Assembly (NCBI RefSeq): GCF_004362745.1 | Contig: NZ_SNXY01000012.1 | Span: forward strand, 1-64,000 | DNA length: 64,000 bases | Origin: Oharaeibacter diazotrophicus | GTDB taxonomy: Bacteria; Pseudomonadota; Alphaproteobacteria; Rhizobiales; Pleomorphomonadaceae | Direction: 5' to 3' | Part shown: positions 23,729 through 32,727 of the stretch, piece by piece | Position numbering within the stretch: position 1 is the first letter of the stretch | How the letters are laid out: each line of letters starts with the position of its first letter | The notes under the pieces: model-generated | Told to the model about the DNA's origin: nothing | What the model saw: only the letters and a program-made list of their open reading frames with translations | Database searches by the model: none | Made by a program: the position numbers and the translations under genes

Positions 23729-24562
23729 TCAGGGCTGACCGATCGGAAAGTTGGAACCGCCGAAGTTGGAGGCACCACCACCGTCGCCGCCGGTGTCGGG
23801 GGCGCCCGGAGGCGGCGGGGCGAAGCCGGGCGGCAGGTTGCCCGACCCGTCGGGCGAGACGTCGCCGCCGCCGGGCACGGAGCCGTCGTCGCGGTGCCGT
23901 GCGGGGTTGTTGGAGCCGGCCGCGCCGGGATCGTCGAAGTTCAGCGCGGGATCGACCGGGTTGCCCGAGGCGTCGAACTGCGGCAGGGCGTCGGGATCGT
24001 TCATGCCGTCGATCGCGCCCGGCGCACCGCCGGCCGGCGATGCGGGGCTCGAGCCGGGCTCGAACAGCACGTAGTCGGAGACCTGGTCCTCGTAGGCGAG
24101 GTGCAGCGCGGTCGGATCGATCGCGGCCACCGTCCAGGCCTCGATGGCGTCGCCGACGCGCACCGGGTTGGTCTTGCCGGTTCCGAGGTCCTGGACGAGG
24201 GCGATGGTCTCCTCGCCCTTACCGAGCACGCCGGCGAGACGGATGTTCGGCGGATCGGGTGCCACCGCGGGTTCCGGCTCGGGTTCGGGCTGCGGCTGCG
24301 GTTCCGGCTCGGGCGCCGGCGGCGCCGGGGCGCGCCGGGAGGCGGTGAACAGCGGGCGGTCGCGGAAGCCGTCGAGGCTTTCGAGCGAGAGCGTCGAGAG
24401 ATTGTTGAGGAGGAAGCGGTCGGCGCCGGCCGCGGTCGCCGCCGCGGCGGCGTCGGTGGCGGTGCCGACGTCGACCGGCTCGGCGGACGGGACGTCCTGT
24501 GCCACGGCCGGGGCGGCGGCGAGGAAGGCCAAGAGGAGGCCGGAGCGGAGGGCGGGGGTCAT
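23729..24562 (-). CDS. T2SS GspN/GspC-like periplasmic protein
   Basis: A protein of 277 residues with a signal peptide (residues 1-21, ending AVAQ). Residues 65-80 read DRPLFTASRRAP, a hallmark of the T2SS GspC/GspN family. After a Pro/Glu repeat (PEPEPQPQPEPEPEP), residues 103-165 form the likely homology-region domain (IRLAGVLGKGEETIALVQDL, VRVGDAIEAWTVAAI). The last 100 residues are Gly/Pro/Asn-rich and probably disordered. GspC bridges the inner platform to the secretin, and this may do so here, but it has no separate membrane anchor and no PDZ domain. It follows gspM by one base. Confidence 0.7.
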   Translation of the reverse strand: MTPALRSGLLLAFLAAAPAVAQDVPSAEPVDVGTATDAAAAATAAGADRFLLNNLSTLSLESLDGFRDRPLFTASRRAPAPPAPEPEPQPQPEPEPEPAVAPDPPNIRLAGVLGKGEETIALVQDLGTGKTNPVRVGDAIEAWTVAAIDPTALHLAYEDQVSDYVLFEPGSSPASPAGGAPGAIDGMNDPDALPQFDASGNPVDPALNFDDPGAAGSNNPARHRDDGSVPGGGDVSPDGSGNLPPGFAPPPPGAPDTGGDGGGASNFGGSNFPIGQP

Positions 24563-24563
24563 C

Positions 24564-25112
24564 TCAGGCCTCCGCCTTGAACCAGGCGCGCACGGTGAGG
24601 TCGATGCGCAGCACCGGGTCCTCGGCGCCGGCGCCGTCCTGGCTCGGCAGCTCGCGCACCGCGGCGGTGCCGACCGTCATCAGCGGCAGCCCGGTCTCGA
24701 GGCCGTGCAGCAGGCGCAGGAGGCCGCCGTTGGTGGCGTCGAAGGTGACCTTGAGGTCGATGGCGTCCGGGGGCAGGTCGGGGTCGTCGATCACCTGCGC
24801 TTCGACCAGCTTGCCGCCGACGTCGGCGATCGCCTTGCCGATCCGGGTCTGCAGGTCGGCGCCGGCGAGCGGGCGGCTGCCGGCGGCGAGATAGAGCGTG
24901 CGGGTGTCGACGGCGACGACGCCGTCGGCGCCGGTGCGGGCGAGACGGGCGTCGAGATCGCGCAGCAGCGCCTCCTGGCGGGCGATCAGGTCCTCGGTCT
25001 CGCGCCAGGCGACGAGCTGGAACAGCCCGGTCGCCAGCGCCGCGGCCGGCAGGGCGAGGAACACCACCACCGCGACGAGGCGGAGCGTGCTGGAGGACGG
25101 GGCGGCGCTCAC
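24564..25112 (-). CDS. gspM: Type II secretion inner-membrane protein GspM
   Basis: A protein of 182 residues, starting at the GTG at 25112, which overlaps the gspL stop by four bases (GTGA). A membrane helix lies at about residues 12-34 (VVVFLALPAAALATGLF), then a coiled-coil-like stretch (EDLIARQEALLRDLDARLAR), then a ferredoxin-like periplasmic domain (IDLKVTFDATNGGLLRLLHGLE). This is the GspM/PilO layout. It partners with GspL to anchor GspE at the inner membrane. The open frame continues upstream without a stop, but that part is antisense to gspL. Confidence 0.78.
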   Translation of the reverse strand: MSAAPSSSTLRLVAVVVFLALPAAALATGLFQLVAWRETEDLIARQEALLRDLDARLARTGADGVVAVDTRTLYLAAGSRPLAGADLQTRIGKAIADVGGKLVEAQVIDDPDLPPDAIDLKVTFDATNGGLLRLLHGLETGLPLMTVGTAAVRELPSQDGAGAEDPVLRIDLTVRAWFKAEA

Positions 25113-26191
25113 GGCAGGCCTCCGGCGGCGGGGGCGGCGCCGTCGACGGCCGCGGTTTCGCCGCCGGGCGTGCCGACGTCGCGGACGGCGACGATGTCGA
25201 AGCTGTCGCGGCCGTCGTCGGTGCGGGTGACCGGGGCGGCGAAGCGGACGTCGGAGAGGCCGGGATCGGCGTCGAGCAGGCCGATCAGCGCCGGGGCGTC
25301 GGCCGAGAAGCCGACGAGGCGGACCTTCGGGCCCTCGATCGAGAGTTCGCGCAGGTAGGTGTCGTCGGGCACGGCGCGCGACAGCCGGTCGATCAGCACG
25401 ACCAGCGACGTGGCCGGCGTCTTCGCCTCGATCAGTTCCTTGTCGCGGCCCTCCGTCCGCCCCGCACCGGCGGCGGCGCGCAGCACGGCGCGCTTGGTGA
25501 GGAGGCGCTTGTCGAGTTCGGCGAGCCGCTGGTCCGACAGGCCGGTCAGCACCGTGCCGGCGGCGAGGGCACCGACGCCCGACAGGCCGAGCAGCGCGAC
25601 GGCGACGACCACGCCACGGCGCAGCCGGACGCGGCCGACGTCGCGACGGCCGCGGTAGAGGTCGACGCGCAGCGGCGTCGCGATCGGCTCGGCGGCCGAA
25701 CCGAGCGCGGTCGGGGCGAGGTCGAGCGCCTCGAGCCGGGCGACCGCGGGCGCGGCGAGGTCGGACGAGGTGGCGGCGAACTCGACGGTCATGGTGCCCT
25801 CGCCGGCGGTCGTGCCGGCGGCGTAGCCGAACAGCACGCGGTCGGGGCGCCACGGCGTCAGCCGTTCGAGGCGGTGCTCGATGATGGGCTCGAGATATTC
25901 GCGGCCGGCGGCCGGCAGTTCCAGCGTGCGGGTCAGGACGCGTTTCGGGGCGAGGCGGAGCTCGACGGCGGCGCCGCCGGCGCGCTTCAACCGGCGGATC
26001 TCCTTGGCCGCCGCGGTCTCGGCGGTGCCGACCGGCTCGGCGCGGCCACGCCGCACGGCGTAGAGCGCCAGCCCGCCGTCGGCCTCGACGGCGACAATCC
26101 GGCTCGACGACACGAAGCGCCCGAAGACGGGCGCGACCACCTCGACGAAGGCGTCGACGAGCTTGGCGAGGGTCCCGGAGATCTGGCCCAT
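25109..26191 (-). CDS. gspL: Type II secretion inner-membrane protein GspL
   Basis: About 360 residues. The cytoplasmic part (residues 1-185) has PAAGREYLEPIIEHRLERLTPW and ATSSDLAAPAVARLEAL, as in the GspL/PilM-like ATPase-docking domain. A membrane helix lies near residues 187-208. It is followed by a periplasmic coiled coil and a PilN-like domain (VVLIDRLSRAVPDDTYLRELSI). It recruits GspE to the membrane. The ATG at 26191 is chosen, since upstream in-frame codons give an unlikely Ala/Pro-rich leader; the ribosome-binding site is weak. It is first in a gspL-gspM-gspN operon about 6 kb from the other T2SS genes. Confidence 0.8.
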   Translation of the reverse strand: MGQISGTLAKLVDAFVEVVAPVFGRFVSSSRIVAVEADGGLALYAVRRGRAEPVGTAETAAAKEIRRLKRAGGAAVELRLAPKRVLTRTLELPAAGREYLEPIIEHRLERLTPWRPDRVLFGYAAGTTAGEGTMTVEFAATSSDLAAPAVARLEALDLAPTALGSAAEPIATPLRVDLYRGRRDVGRVRLRRGVVVAVALLGLSGVGALAAGTVLTGLSDQRLAELDKRLLTKRAVLRAAAGAGRTEGRDKELIEAKTPATSLVVLIDRLSRAVPDDTYLRELSIEGPKVRLVGFSADAPALIGLLDADPGLSDVRFAAPVTRTDDGRDSFDIVAVRDVGTPGGETAAVDGAAPAAGGLP

Positions 26192-26340
26192 GAAGCACTC
26201 GACTGCGGGCGCCGCGGCTGCGGCCGGCCTCGCGGGGACATCCTGGCGTGCGACGGCGGCGAATCCGGGGCGGGCCCGGCTCCACACGGCCGCAAGCCTA
26301 GCGATCCCGGCCGCCCCGTCAATCGCGGCGACGCCGCGGC

Positions 26341-26805
26341 TCAGGCCGCGTTGGAGGCCGGCGGCTGGGTCAGCAGCGCGTAGATCGCGGCGGCGTCGTC
26401 GGCGGCGCGCAGCTTGCCGGCGATCGCCTGCTCGCGCAGGACGCGCGCGATCCGCGCCAGCGCCTTCAGATGGTCGGCACCGGCGTTCTCGGGGGCGAGC
26501 AGCAGGAACATCAGGTCGACCGGGCGGTCGTCGAGGGCGTCGAAGTCGACCGGCTTGTCGAGCCGGGCGAACACGCCGACCAGCCGCGCCAGTCCGGGCA
26601 GCTTGCCGTGGGGGATCGCCACGCCGTGGCCGACGCCGGTGGACCCGAGCTTCTCGCGCTGGAGCAGCGTGTCGAAGATCTCGCGGTCGGACCGCCCGGT
26701 GACTTCGGCCGCCTTGGCCGCCATCTCCTGGAGCGCCTGCTTCTTGGAGTTGACCTTCAGGCTCGCCAGCACCGCCTCGGTCGGCAGTAGGTCGATCAGA
26801 TCCAT
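26341..26805 (-). CDS. ptsN: Nitrogen-PTS EIIA component PtsN
   Basis: A protein of 154 residues. It accepts phosphate from NPr and, depending on its phosphorylation state, controls potassium uptake, nitrogen and carbon genes. The phosphorylated His is residue 66 in GVAIPHGKL, within the EIIA-Ntr signature. LMFLLLAPENAGADHLKALARIARVL is the second conserved line. Length is as usual. The ATG at 26805 gives MDLIDLLPTEAV, the normal start. It is the last gene of the lptC-lptA-lptB-rpoN-hpf-ptsN series. Confidence 0.95.
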   Translation of the reverse strand: MDLIDLLPTEAVLASLKVNSKKQALQEMAAKAAEVTGRSDREIFDTLLQREKLGSTGVGHGVAIPHGKLPGLARLVGVFARLDKPVDFDALDDRPVDLMFLLLAPENAGADHLKALARIARVLREQAIAGKLRAADDAAAIYALLTQPPASNAA

Positions 26806-26974
26806 GTCTCGGCCTCGGATGGGGCGGCCGGTCGGACCGGCGCCGCGTGGCTCTCTACCCGTGTGCGGCCCCGTCTCGCCGGCGCTGTGCACCGACGGGA
26901 ACGGCGACCGGGCGCCGCGGGATCCCGGCCGGGCGCGATCGGCGTCGGCCCGGTGTCCCGCGGCGCGCGCGGCG

Positions 26975-27562
26975 TCAGCGCGCCATCTCGACGATGGCCG
27001 GATCGATCCAGCCGATGTTGCCGTCGGCACGGCGGTAGACGATGTTGATCGCCCCGCTGCCGGCGTTGCGGAACACGACCACCGGCGCGCCGGAGAGGTC
27101 GAGGTCCATCACCGCGCCGCCGACGGTGGCGGTGCGGATGGTCTGCGTGGTCTCGGCCACCACCACCGGCGCGAAGTCGGCCGGCACCTCGTCGTCCTCG
27201 TCGGGGGCGGCGAGGACGTAGGCCTGGGCCTCGACCGGCTCGAAGCCGTCGTCGCGGCCCTCGGGGCCGTGGTGGTCCTTGAGCTTGTGCTTGTAGCGGC
27301 GCAGGCGCCGCGCGATCTTGTCGACGGCCTGGTCGGCGGCGGCGTAGACCTCGTGGGCCTTGCCGTGGGCCTGGAGCACCGTGCCCGAGGTCAGGTGGAT
27401 GTTGCCGTCGACCGTGTAGGACGAGCCCTCGCGGGCCACCACGATCGTGCCGGTGTAGCCGCCGTCGAAGAACTTGCCGAGGGCTTCGGCGATCCGGTTG
27501 CCCAGGTGCTCACGGAGCGCCTGACCGATGTCGACGTTCTTCCCGGAGACGCGAAGCGGCAT
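26975..27562 (-). CDS. hpf: Long-form ribosome hibernation promoting factor
   Basis: A protein of 195 residues. The N-terminal domain (1-100) binds the ribosome decoding region (MPLRVSGKNVDIGQALREHL; AADQAVDKIARRLRRYKHKL). The C-terminal domain (about 135-192; VMDLDLSGAPVVVFRNAGSG, VVYRR-like, GNIGWIDP) dimerises 70S ribosomes into 100S particles, which makes this the long form. It lies between rpoN and ptsN, as in most proteobacteria. The 234 bases between it and rpoN carry no gene. Confidence 0.95.
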   Translation of the reverse strand: MPLRVSGKNVDIGQALREHLGNRIAEALGKFFDGGYTGTIVVAREGSSYTVDGNIHLTSGTVLQAHGKAHEVYAAADQAVDKIARRLRRYKHKLKDHHGPEGRDDGFEPVEAQAYVLAAPDEDDEVPADFAPVVVAETTQTIRTATVGGAVMDLDLSGAPVVVFRNAGSGAINIVYRRADGNIGWIDPAIVEMAR

Positions 27563-27796
27563 GTCTGACCTCCCTCAAGACGACGCTCGGGATGTTCGGA
27601 ACGGGTCCTTCGGACCCCTGGTCGGGCCGCGTCCCGCGCGTCGTCCCTAGCGCACGGCCCGCCGTTTCCGGCTGCGCCGCCGGTGGGTCCGGTCCCGGCG
27701 AGGGACCGGCTCCGCCGATGCGGCGTGTCTTTTAGTAGATGGGGACCCGAAGTCAACGGCGCGAGGTCTGCCATCCCGGGGTTCCTCCCGTTGCCG

Positions 27797-29317
27797 TCAG
27801 GCGGTGAGGCTCTGCTTCAGGCGCCGGCGCTGCACCGACGAGGGGATCCGCATCGCCTCGCGGTACTTTGCGACCGTCCGGCGGGCGATGTCGATACCGG
27901 CGTCGCGCAGGAGCTTGACGAGGGTGTCGTCGGACAGGACGTCGGCGGGGTCCTCGGCGTCGACGAGCTGGCGGATGCGGTGGCGGACCGCCTCGGCGGA
28001 ATGGGCGTCGCCGCCCTCGGCCGAGGCGATCGAGGAGGTGAAGAAGTACTTCAGTTCGAAGATGCCGCGCGGCGTCGCCATGTACTTGTTGGAGGTGACG
28101 CGCGACACCGTGGATTCGTGCATGCCGATGACGTCGGCGATCATGCGCAGGTTGAGCGGACGCAGGTGCGCGACGCCGCGGGCGAGGAAGGCGTCCTGCT
28201 GGCGGACGATCTCGCTCGACACCTTGAGGATGGTCTTGGCGCGCTGGTCGAGGCTCTTGACCAGCCAGTTGGCGGTCTGCAGGCAGTCGCCGAGATAGGC
28301 CTTGTCGGCGTCGCCGCGCGCGGTGCGCGAGACCTCGGTGTAGTAGGCCTGGTTGACCAGCACGCGCGGCAGGGTCTCGGCGTTGAGCTCGACCAGCCAG
28401 CCGCCGTCCGGGCCGGGGCGGACCACCACGTCCGGCACCACCGGCTGGACCACGGTCGATCCGAACGACGCGCCCGGCTTGGGGTCGAGGGCGACGACCT
28501 CGCGGATCATGTCGGCGAGGTCCTCGTCGTCGACGCCGCAGAGCCGGCGCAACTGGGCGAGGTCGCGGCGGGCGAGCAGGTCGAGGTTGTCGATCAGCGC
28601 GCGCATCGCCGGGTCGAGGCGGTCGCGCTCGGCGAGCTGCAGGGCGAGGCACTCGGAGAGGTCGCGGGCGCAGACGCCGGTGGGCTCGAAGGTCTGGAGC
28701 ACGGCCACCACCTCGTCCACGGTGGCGCGGGCGATGCCGAGGCGCTCGGCGACGGCGTCGAGGTCGGCGCGCAGGTAGCCGGCCTCGTCGACCTGGTCGA
28801 CGAGGTCGCGGGCGACGAGGCGCAGGGCGGGGTCGGCGATGGCGAGGGCGATCTGCTCCGCGAGATGGTCGTGCAGACCGATTTCGCCGGTGAGGACGTT
28901 CTCGAAGTCGAAGTCCTCGCCGCCGCCACCGCCGGAACCGACGCCGGCCCATTCGCTGCCGACGAGGGCGCCGGCGTCGAGGCCGCGCTGTTCGGCGGCA
29001 GGAGCCGGGGCGTCGTCGGGGTAGACATTGCCGAGGTCGGTGTCGAGCACGCCCGCGACGCGTTCGGGCGAGGGGGCGCCGTCGTCCTCGAACCAGTCGG
29101 CGCGCTCGCCGTCGGCGCCGTCGGAGGCGCGGGCCTCCGGTTCGGGGGCGTCGTCGCCGGCCTCGCGCTCGAGCAGCGGATTGCGCTCGAGTTCGGCGTC
29201 GACATAGGCGACGAGGTCGAGGTTGGAGAGCTGCAGCAGCTTGATGGCCTGCATCAGCTGCGGGGTCATCACCAGCGACTGGCTCTGCTTCAGCTCGAGT
29301 CGTGCCGATAACGCCAT
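27797..29317 (-). CDS. rpoN: RNA polymerase sigma-54 factor
   Basis: A protein of 506 residues. Region I at the N-terminus is Gln/Leu-rich (LELKQSQSLVMTPQLMQAIKLLQLS), and an acidic region II follows (about 55-130). The core-binding region comes next, then the -24-contacting C-terminus with the RpoN box ARRTVAKYREA near residue 485. Sigma-54 needs activator ATPases and recognises -24/-12 promoters; in this order it drives nitrogen fixation, C4-dicarboxylate transport and other genes. It lies 102 bases downstream of lptB. Confidence 0.97.
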   Translation of the reverse strand: MALSARLELKQSQSLVMTPQLMQAIKLLQLSNLDLVAYVDAELERNPLLEREAGDDAPEPEARASDGADGERADWFEDDGAPSPERVAGVLDTDLGNVYPDDAPAPAAEQRGLDAGALVGSEWAGVGSGGGGGEDFDFENVLTGEIGLHDHLAEQIALAIADPALRLVARDLVDQVDEAGYLRADLDAVAERLGIARATVDEVVAVLQTFEPTGVCARDLSECLALQLAERDRLDPAMRALIDNLDLLARRDLAQLRRLCGVDDEDLADMIREVVALDPKPGASFGSTVVQPVVPDVVVRPGPDGGWLVELNAETLPRVLVNQAYYTEVSRTARGDADKAYLGDCLQTANWLVKSLDQRAKTILKVSSEIVRQQDAFLARGVAHLRPLNLRMIADVIGMHESTVSRVTSNKYMATPRGIFELKYFFTSSIASAEGGDAHSAEAVRHRIRQLVDAEDPADVLSDDTLVKLLRDAGIDIARRTVAKYREAMRIPSSVQRRRLKQSLTA

Positions 29318-29419
29318 CGCCCGTCCGCACCCCCTGCCGCCGATCCGGCCCCCCCGGCCAGCCGAACCACCAACGGCGTGGTCCGGTTCTTGCTTTCTAC
29401 CTTAGCCGGGGAGTCGGGA

Positions 29420-30190
<771 letters not shown>

Positions 30191-30198
30191 GGCGAGGG

Positions 30199-30795
30199 TC
30201 AGTTCGACGTCGGCTGCTGCTTCAGGCTGTTCGGCTCGATCAGCATCTGGACGCGCCCGCCGGCCATCTTGGCCTGCCCGCTGTCGATGTCGATGATCAG
30301 CTTCGGGCCGCGGATGACGTTGTCGCCCTGGGTCAGCACGACGTTGCCGGTGACGACGATGGTGTTCTCCTTGGTGTCGAACACCGCGTTGTCGCCGCTG
30401 GCCGTCTGCGGGCCGGAGGTGACCAGCACCTTGCCGCTGGCCTCGAGACGGCGGACCTGCTGGCCGCCCTGGGTCGGGTCGCCGCCGGCGCCGCCGGCCG
30501 CGCCGGGGTCCTTTTCGTAGAAGACCGTGAGCTTCTCGGTCTTCAGCACGGTCTGCTTCTGCCGCACCACGACGTTGCCGGAGAAGATCGCGAGGCTCTC
30601 CTGCTCGCGGACCTCGAGCGATTCGGCCTCGAACTGGATCGGGTCGGTGGAGGAGACGCCGAGGCCCTGGTAGCCGTTCGGCAGCGTCGCCGCGCCGCTC
30701 TTGCGCTCCTCGGCCGACGCGGCGCCGCAAAGGGCCATCGTCGCGGCGAGGGCGGCGGCGAGGCCGTGGCGCGCGAGGCGTGATCTCAGGGTCAT
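30199..30795 (-). CDS. lptA: LPS transport periplasmic protein LptA
   Basis: A protein of 198 residues with a signal peptide (about 1-28, ending AASA). The OstA/LptA jelly-roll begins with PIQFEAESLEVREQESLAIFSGNVVVRQ and repeats as VVTGNVVLTQGDNVIRGPKL. A short Gly/Ala insert (GAAGGAGGDPTQGG) lies in the middle. It forms the periplasmic bridge between LptC and LptD. Its start overlaps the lptC stop by four bases. Confidence 0.93.
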   Translation of the reverse strand: MTLRSRLARHGLAAALAATMALCGAASAEERKSGAATLPNGYQGLGVSSTDPIQFEAESLEVREQESLAIFSGNVVVRQKQTVLKTEKLTVFYEKDPGAAGGAGGDPTQGGQQVRRLEASGKVLVTSGPQTASGDNAVFDTKENTIVVTGNVVLTQGDNVIRGPKLIIDIDSGQAKMAGGRVQMLIEPNSLKQQPTSN

Positions 30796-31520
30796 CTTGG
30801 GGCGTTCCCGTCGTTGTCGCCCGTCACGGGTGCGAGCGGGTTGCCCCCCGAGCGCCGGACGGCGGCGGGATCGACCGTCATCTTGACGCCCCCGCCGAAG
30901 GTTACGGAATTGGCCTTCTCGCCGACTTCCATGCCGCGGGCCTTGATGGCGCCGAGGGAGGAGGAGAAGGCGACGGGCGCATCGGACGAGACCTCGCCGG
31001 TGGCGAGGTCGATCTCGGCGCGCTCGAGGTCCGCGGCGGTGCCGTCGCTGGCGCGGATGGCGATGTCGCGGTCGAGCACGAGGGTCTGGGCGCGGGCGTC
31101 GTAGACGCCGCTGGCGGCGGAGAAGTCGGCCGAACTGCCGTCGGCCTGGCGGACGTGGGCGCGGATGCCGCCGAGGCGGATCACCTGGGGATCGGAGAGG
31201 TCCTGAACCGCCTTGTCGGCGGTGACCTCGTAGGTGCGGCCCTTGCCGTCGCTGCCCGACAGCCGCGGCGCGTCCATCGACAGGCCCTCGGCGGTGATGG
31301 CGAGCTTGCCGATCGCCAGCGACAGGCCGATCCGCGTCGCGACGCCGTAGCCGGCGACCAGCGCCACGAGCAGGATGCTGAGGGCGGGTAGCGCGATCCG
31401 GAGCCGGCGCACGCGACGGCTGTGGCGGGCGGCGCGATCGAACGCGCGCACCCGCTCCGGCGCATGGGCCGGATCCTGGCGGACGTCGCCGCCGTAGCCG
31501 TACGGAACCGTGGAGCTCAA
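30792..31520 (-). CDS. lptC: LPS export protein LptC
   Basis: About 242 residues. One membrane helix lies near residues 43-65 (IALPALSILLVALVAGYGVA). A periplasmic beta-jellyroll follows (PRLSGSDGKGRTYEVTADKAVQDL, LERAEIDLATGEVSSDAPV). Together with LptA and LptB this is the LPS transport module. The start is uncertain. TTG at 31520 has AGGGCGAG before it and gives a normal length; an ATG at 31604 would add 28 Arg-rich residues that look like leader. Confidence 0.85.
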   Translation of the reverse strand: MSSTVPYGYGGDVRQDPAHAPERVRAFDRAARHSRRVRRLRIALPALSILLVALVAGYGVATRIGLSLAIGKLAITAEGLSMDAPRLSGSDGKGRTYEVTADKAVQDLSDPQVIRLGGIRAHVRQADGSSADFSAASGVYDARAQTLVLDRDIAIRASDGTAADLERAEIDLATGEVSSDAPVAFSSSLGAIKARGMEVGEKANSVTFGGGVKMTVDPAAVRRSGGNPLAPVTGDNDGNAPR

Positions 31521-31693
31521 GTCTCGCCCTTGCCGTCGGCCGCCGCGTTCCCCCTCGGGGAACGCGCGACCGCTCCGCGCCCGGCCCGCCCGGGTGCAGG
31601 ACAAAGATATGGCAAAGACCGTTTCGGATTCCTAGCCGCGGACGCGGGTCGCGGCGCGCGCTCGCCGGAAAGTGAGCGGTCGCCGCCCCCCGG

Positions 31694-32308
31694 TCAGGTG
31701 TGCGCGAAGATGTCCTCCTCGCCCCAGCCGAGCAGGTCGAGACGGGCGCGGGTCGGCAGGAAGCGGAAGCAGGCGTCGGCGAAGCCGGCGCGGTCCTCGC
31801 GCTCGAGCAGCACCGTCAGCCGCTCGCGCAGGGCGTGGAGGTTGAGCACGTCCGAGGCGGCGTAGTCGAGCTGGGCCTGGGTCAGCTCGGCGGCGCCCCA
31901 GTCGGACGACTGCTGCTGCTTGGAGATCTCGATGCCGAGCAGCTCGCGGGTGACGTCCTTGAGGCCGTGGCGGTCGGTGTAGGTCCGCGTCAGCTTCGAG
32001 GCGATCTTGGTGCAGAACACCGGGGCGACCGTGACGCCGAAGGTCTGGAACAGCACCGCGAGGTCGAAGCGGGCGTAGTGGAAGATCTTGACCCGGTCCG
32101 GGTCCGACAGCAGGCGGACGAGGTTCGGCGCCTCGCGCTGGCCCTTGCGGATCTGCACCACGTCGGCCGAGCCGTCGCCGGGCGAGAGCTGGACGACGCA
32201 GAGGCGGTCGCGGTGGGGCTGCAGGCCGAGGGTCTCGGTGTCCACCGCGACGACCGCGCCGTAGCGGTCGAGATCGGGGAGGTCGCCGACATGGGTGCGG
32301 ATGGTCAT
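31694..32308 (-). CDS. Ribonuclease D family 3'-5' exonuclease (no HRDC domain)
   Basis: A protein of 204 residues. The DEDDy exonuclease motifs are present: VVAVDTETLGL near residue 22, YARFDLAVLFQTF near 80, and LDYAASDVLNLHAL near 150, where Tyr and Asp complete the site. E. coli RNase D is near 375 residues with an HRDC domain; this is the short alphaproteobacterial type with only the nuclease fold. It probably trims the 3' ends of stable RNAs. A tRNA-Leu gene lies 106 bases upstream in the same direction. Confidence 0.9.
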   Translation of the reverse strand: MTIRTHVGDLPDLDRYGAVVAVDTETLGLQPHRDRLCVVQLSPGDGSADVVQIRKGQREAPNLVRLLSDPDRVKIFHYARFDLAVLFQTFGVTVAPVFCTKIASKLTRTYTDRHGLKDVTRELLGIEISKQQQSSDWGAAELTQAQLDYAASDVLNLHALRERLTVLLEREDRAGFADACFRFLPTRARLDLLGWGEEDIFAHT

Positions 32309-32414
32309 CGGGGCGCTCCGTGCGCCGGGCGCGCGTCGCGGGTGCCCGACGTGAAGAAGCCGGCCAGCGGACCACTTGGATCCGGTGACCGGCTTCGAAA
32401 AATCGACCGCCGCA

Positions 32415-32499
32415 TGGTGCCCAGGAAAGGACTCGAACCTTCACGCCTCGCGGCACAGGTACCTGAAACCTGCGCGTCTACCAATTCCGCCACCTGGGC
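32415..32499 (-). tRNA. tRNA-Leu (anticodon CAG)
   Basis: An 85-base tRNA including an encoded CCA. The acceptor GCCCAGG pairs perfectly with CCTGGGC, followed by A and CCA. The D-arm has GGCGGAATTGGTAGACGC, typical of leucine tRNAs. The anticodon loop is TTTCAGGTA with anticodon CAG. A long variable arm (TGCCGCGAGGCGT) and GGTTCGAGTCC in the T-arm are present. It reads CUG codons, the most used Leu codon in this genome. Confidence 0.97.
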
Positions 32500-32518
32500 A
32501 GGTGCGTCGGTGCCGCGG

Positions 32519-32547
32519 TGTGTAGGGGAGCGCGGATGGCTTGTCAA
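32519..32547 (-). promoter_or_regulatory. Sigma-70 promoter of tRNA-Leu
   Basis: On the minus strand, TTGACA (32547-32542) is followed after 17 bases by TACACA (32524-32519). Transcription should start about 13 bases before the mature tRNA. The -35 is a perfect match. Confidence 0.6.
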
Positions 32548-32727
32548 CGGCGTTCGTGACGCTTCGTCGACATCGTCGCCGCGGTCCGCGCCGCACCGCG
32601 AAAACACGGGCTGTACAGGCCGCCCGCTCCTGGCATAAGAGCGGAGCGGTCCGGCGCCCCACCCTCGCGGGCGGGTGCGCGGGGCGCGCTCCGACAGCTT
32701 CTCAGACCCTTCTCGGATTCGGCAGCC

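Noticed and set aside
24564-26285. Extension of gspM upstream through gspL in the same open frame
   Set aside because: The upstream part is an Arg-rich out-of-frame reading of gspL. The GTG at 25112 overlaps the gspL stop in the usual way and gives a normal GspM.
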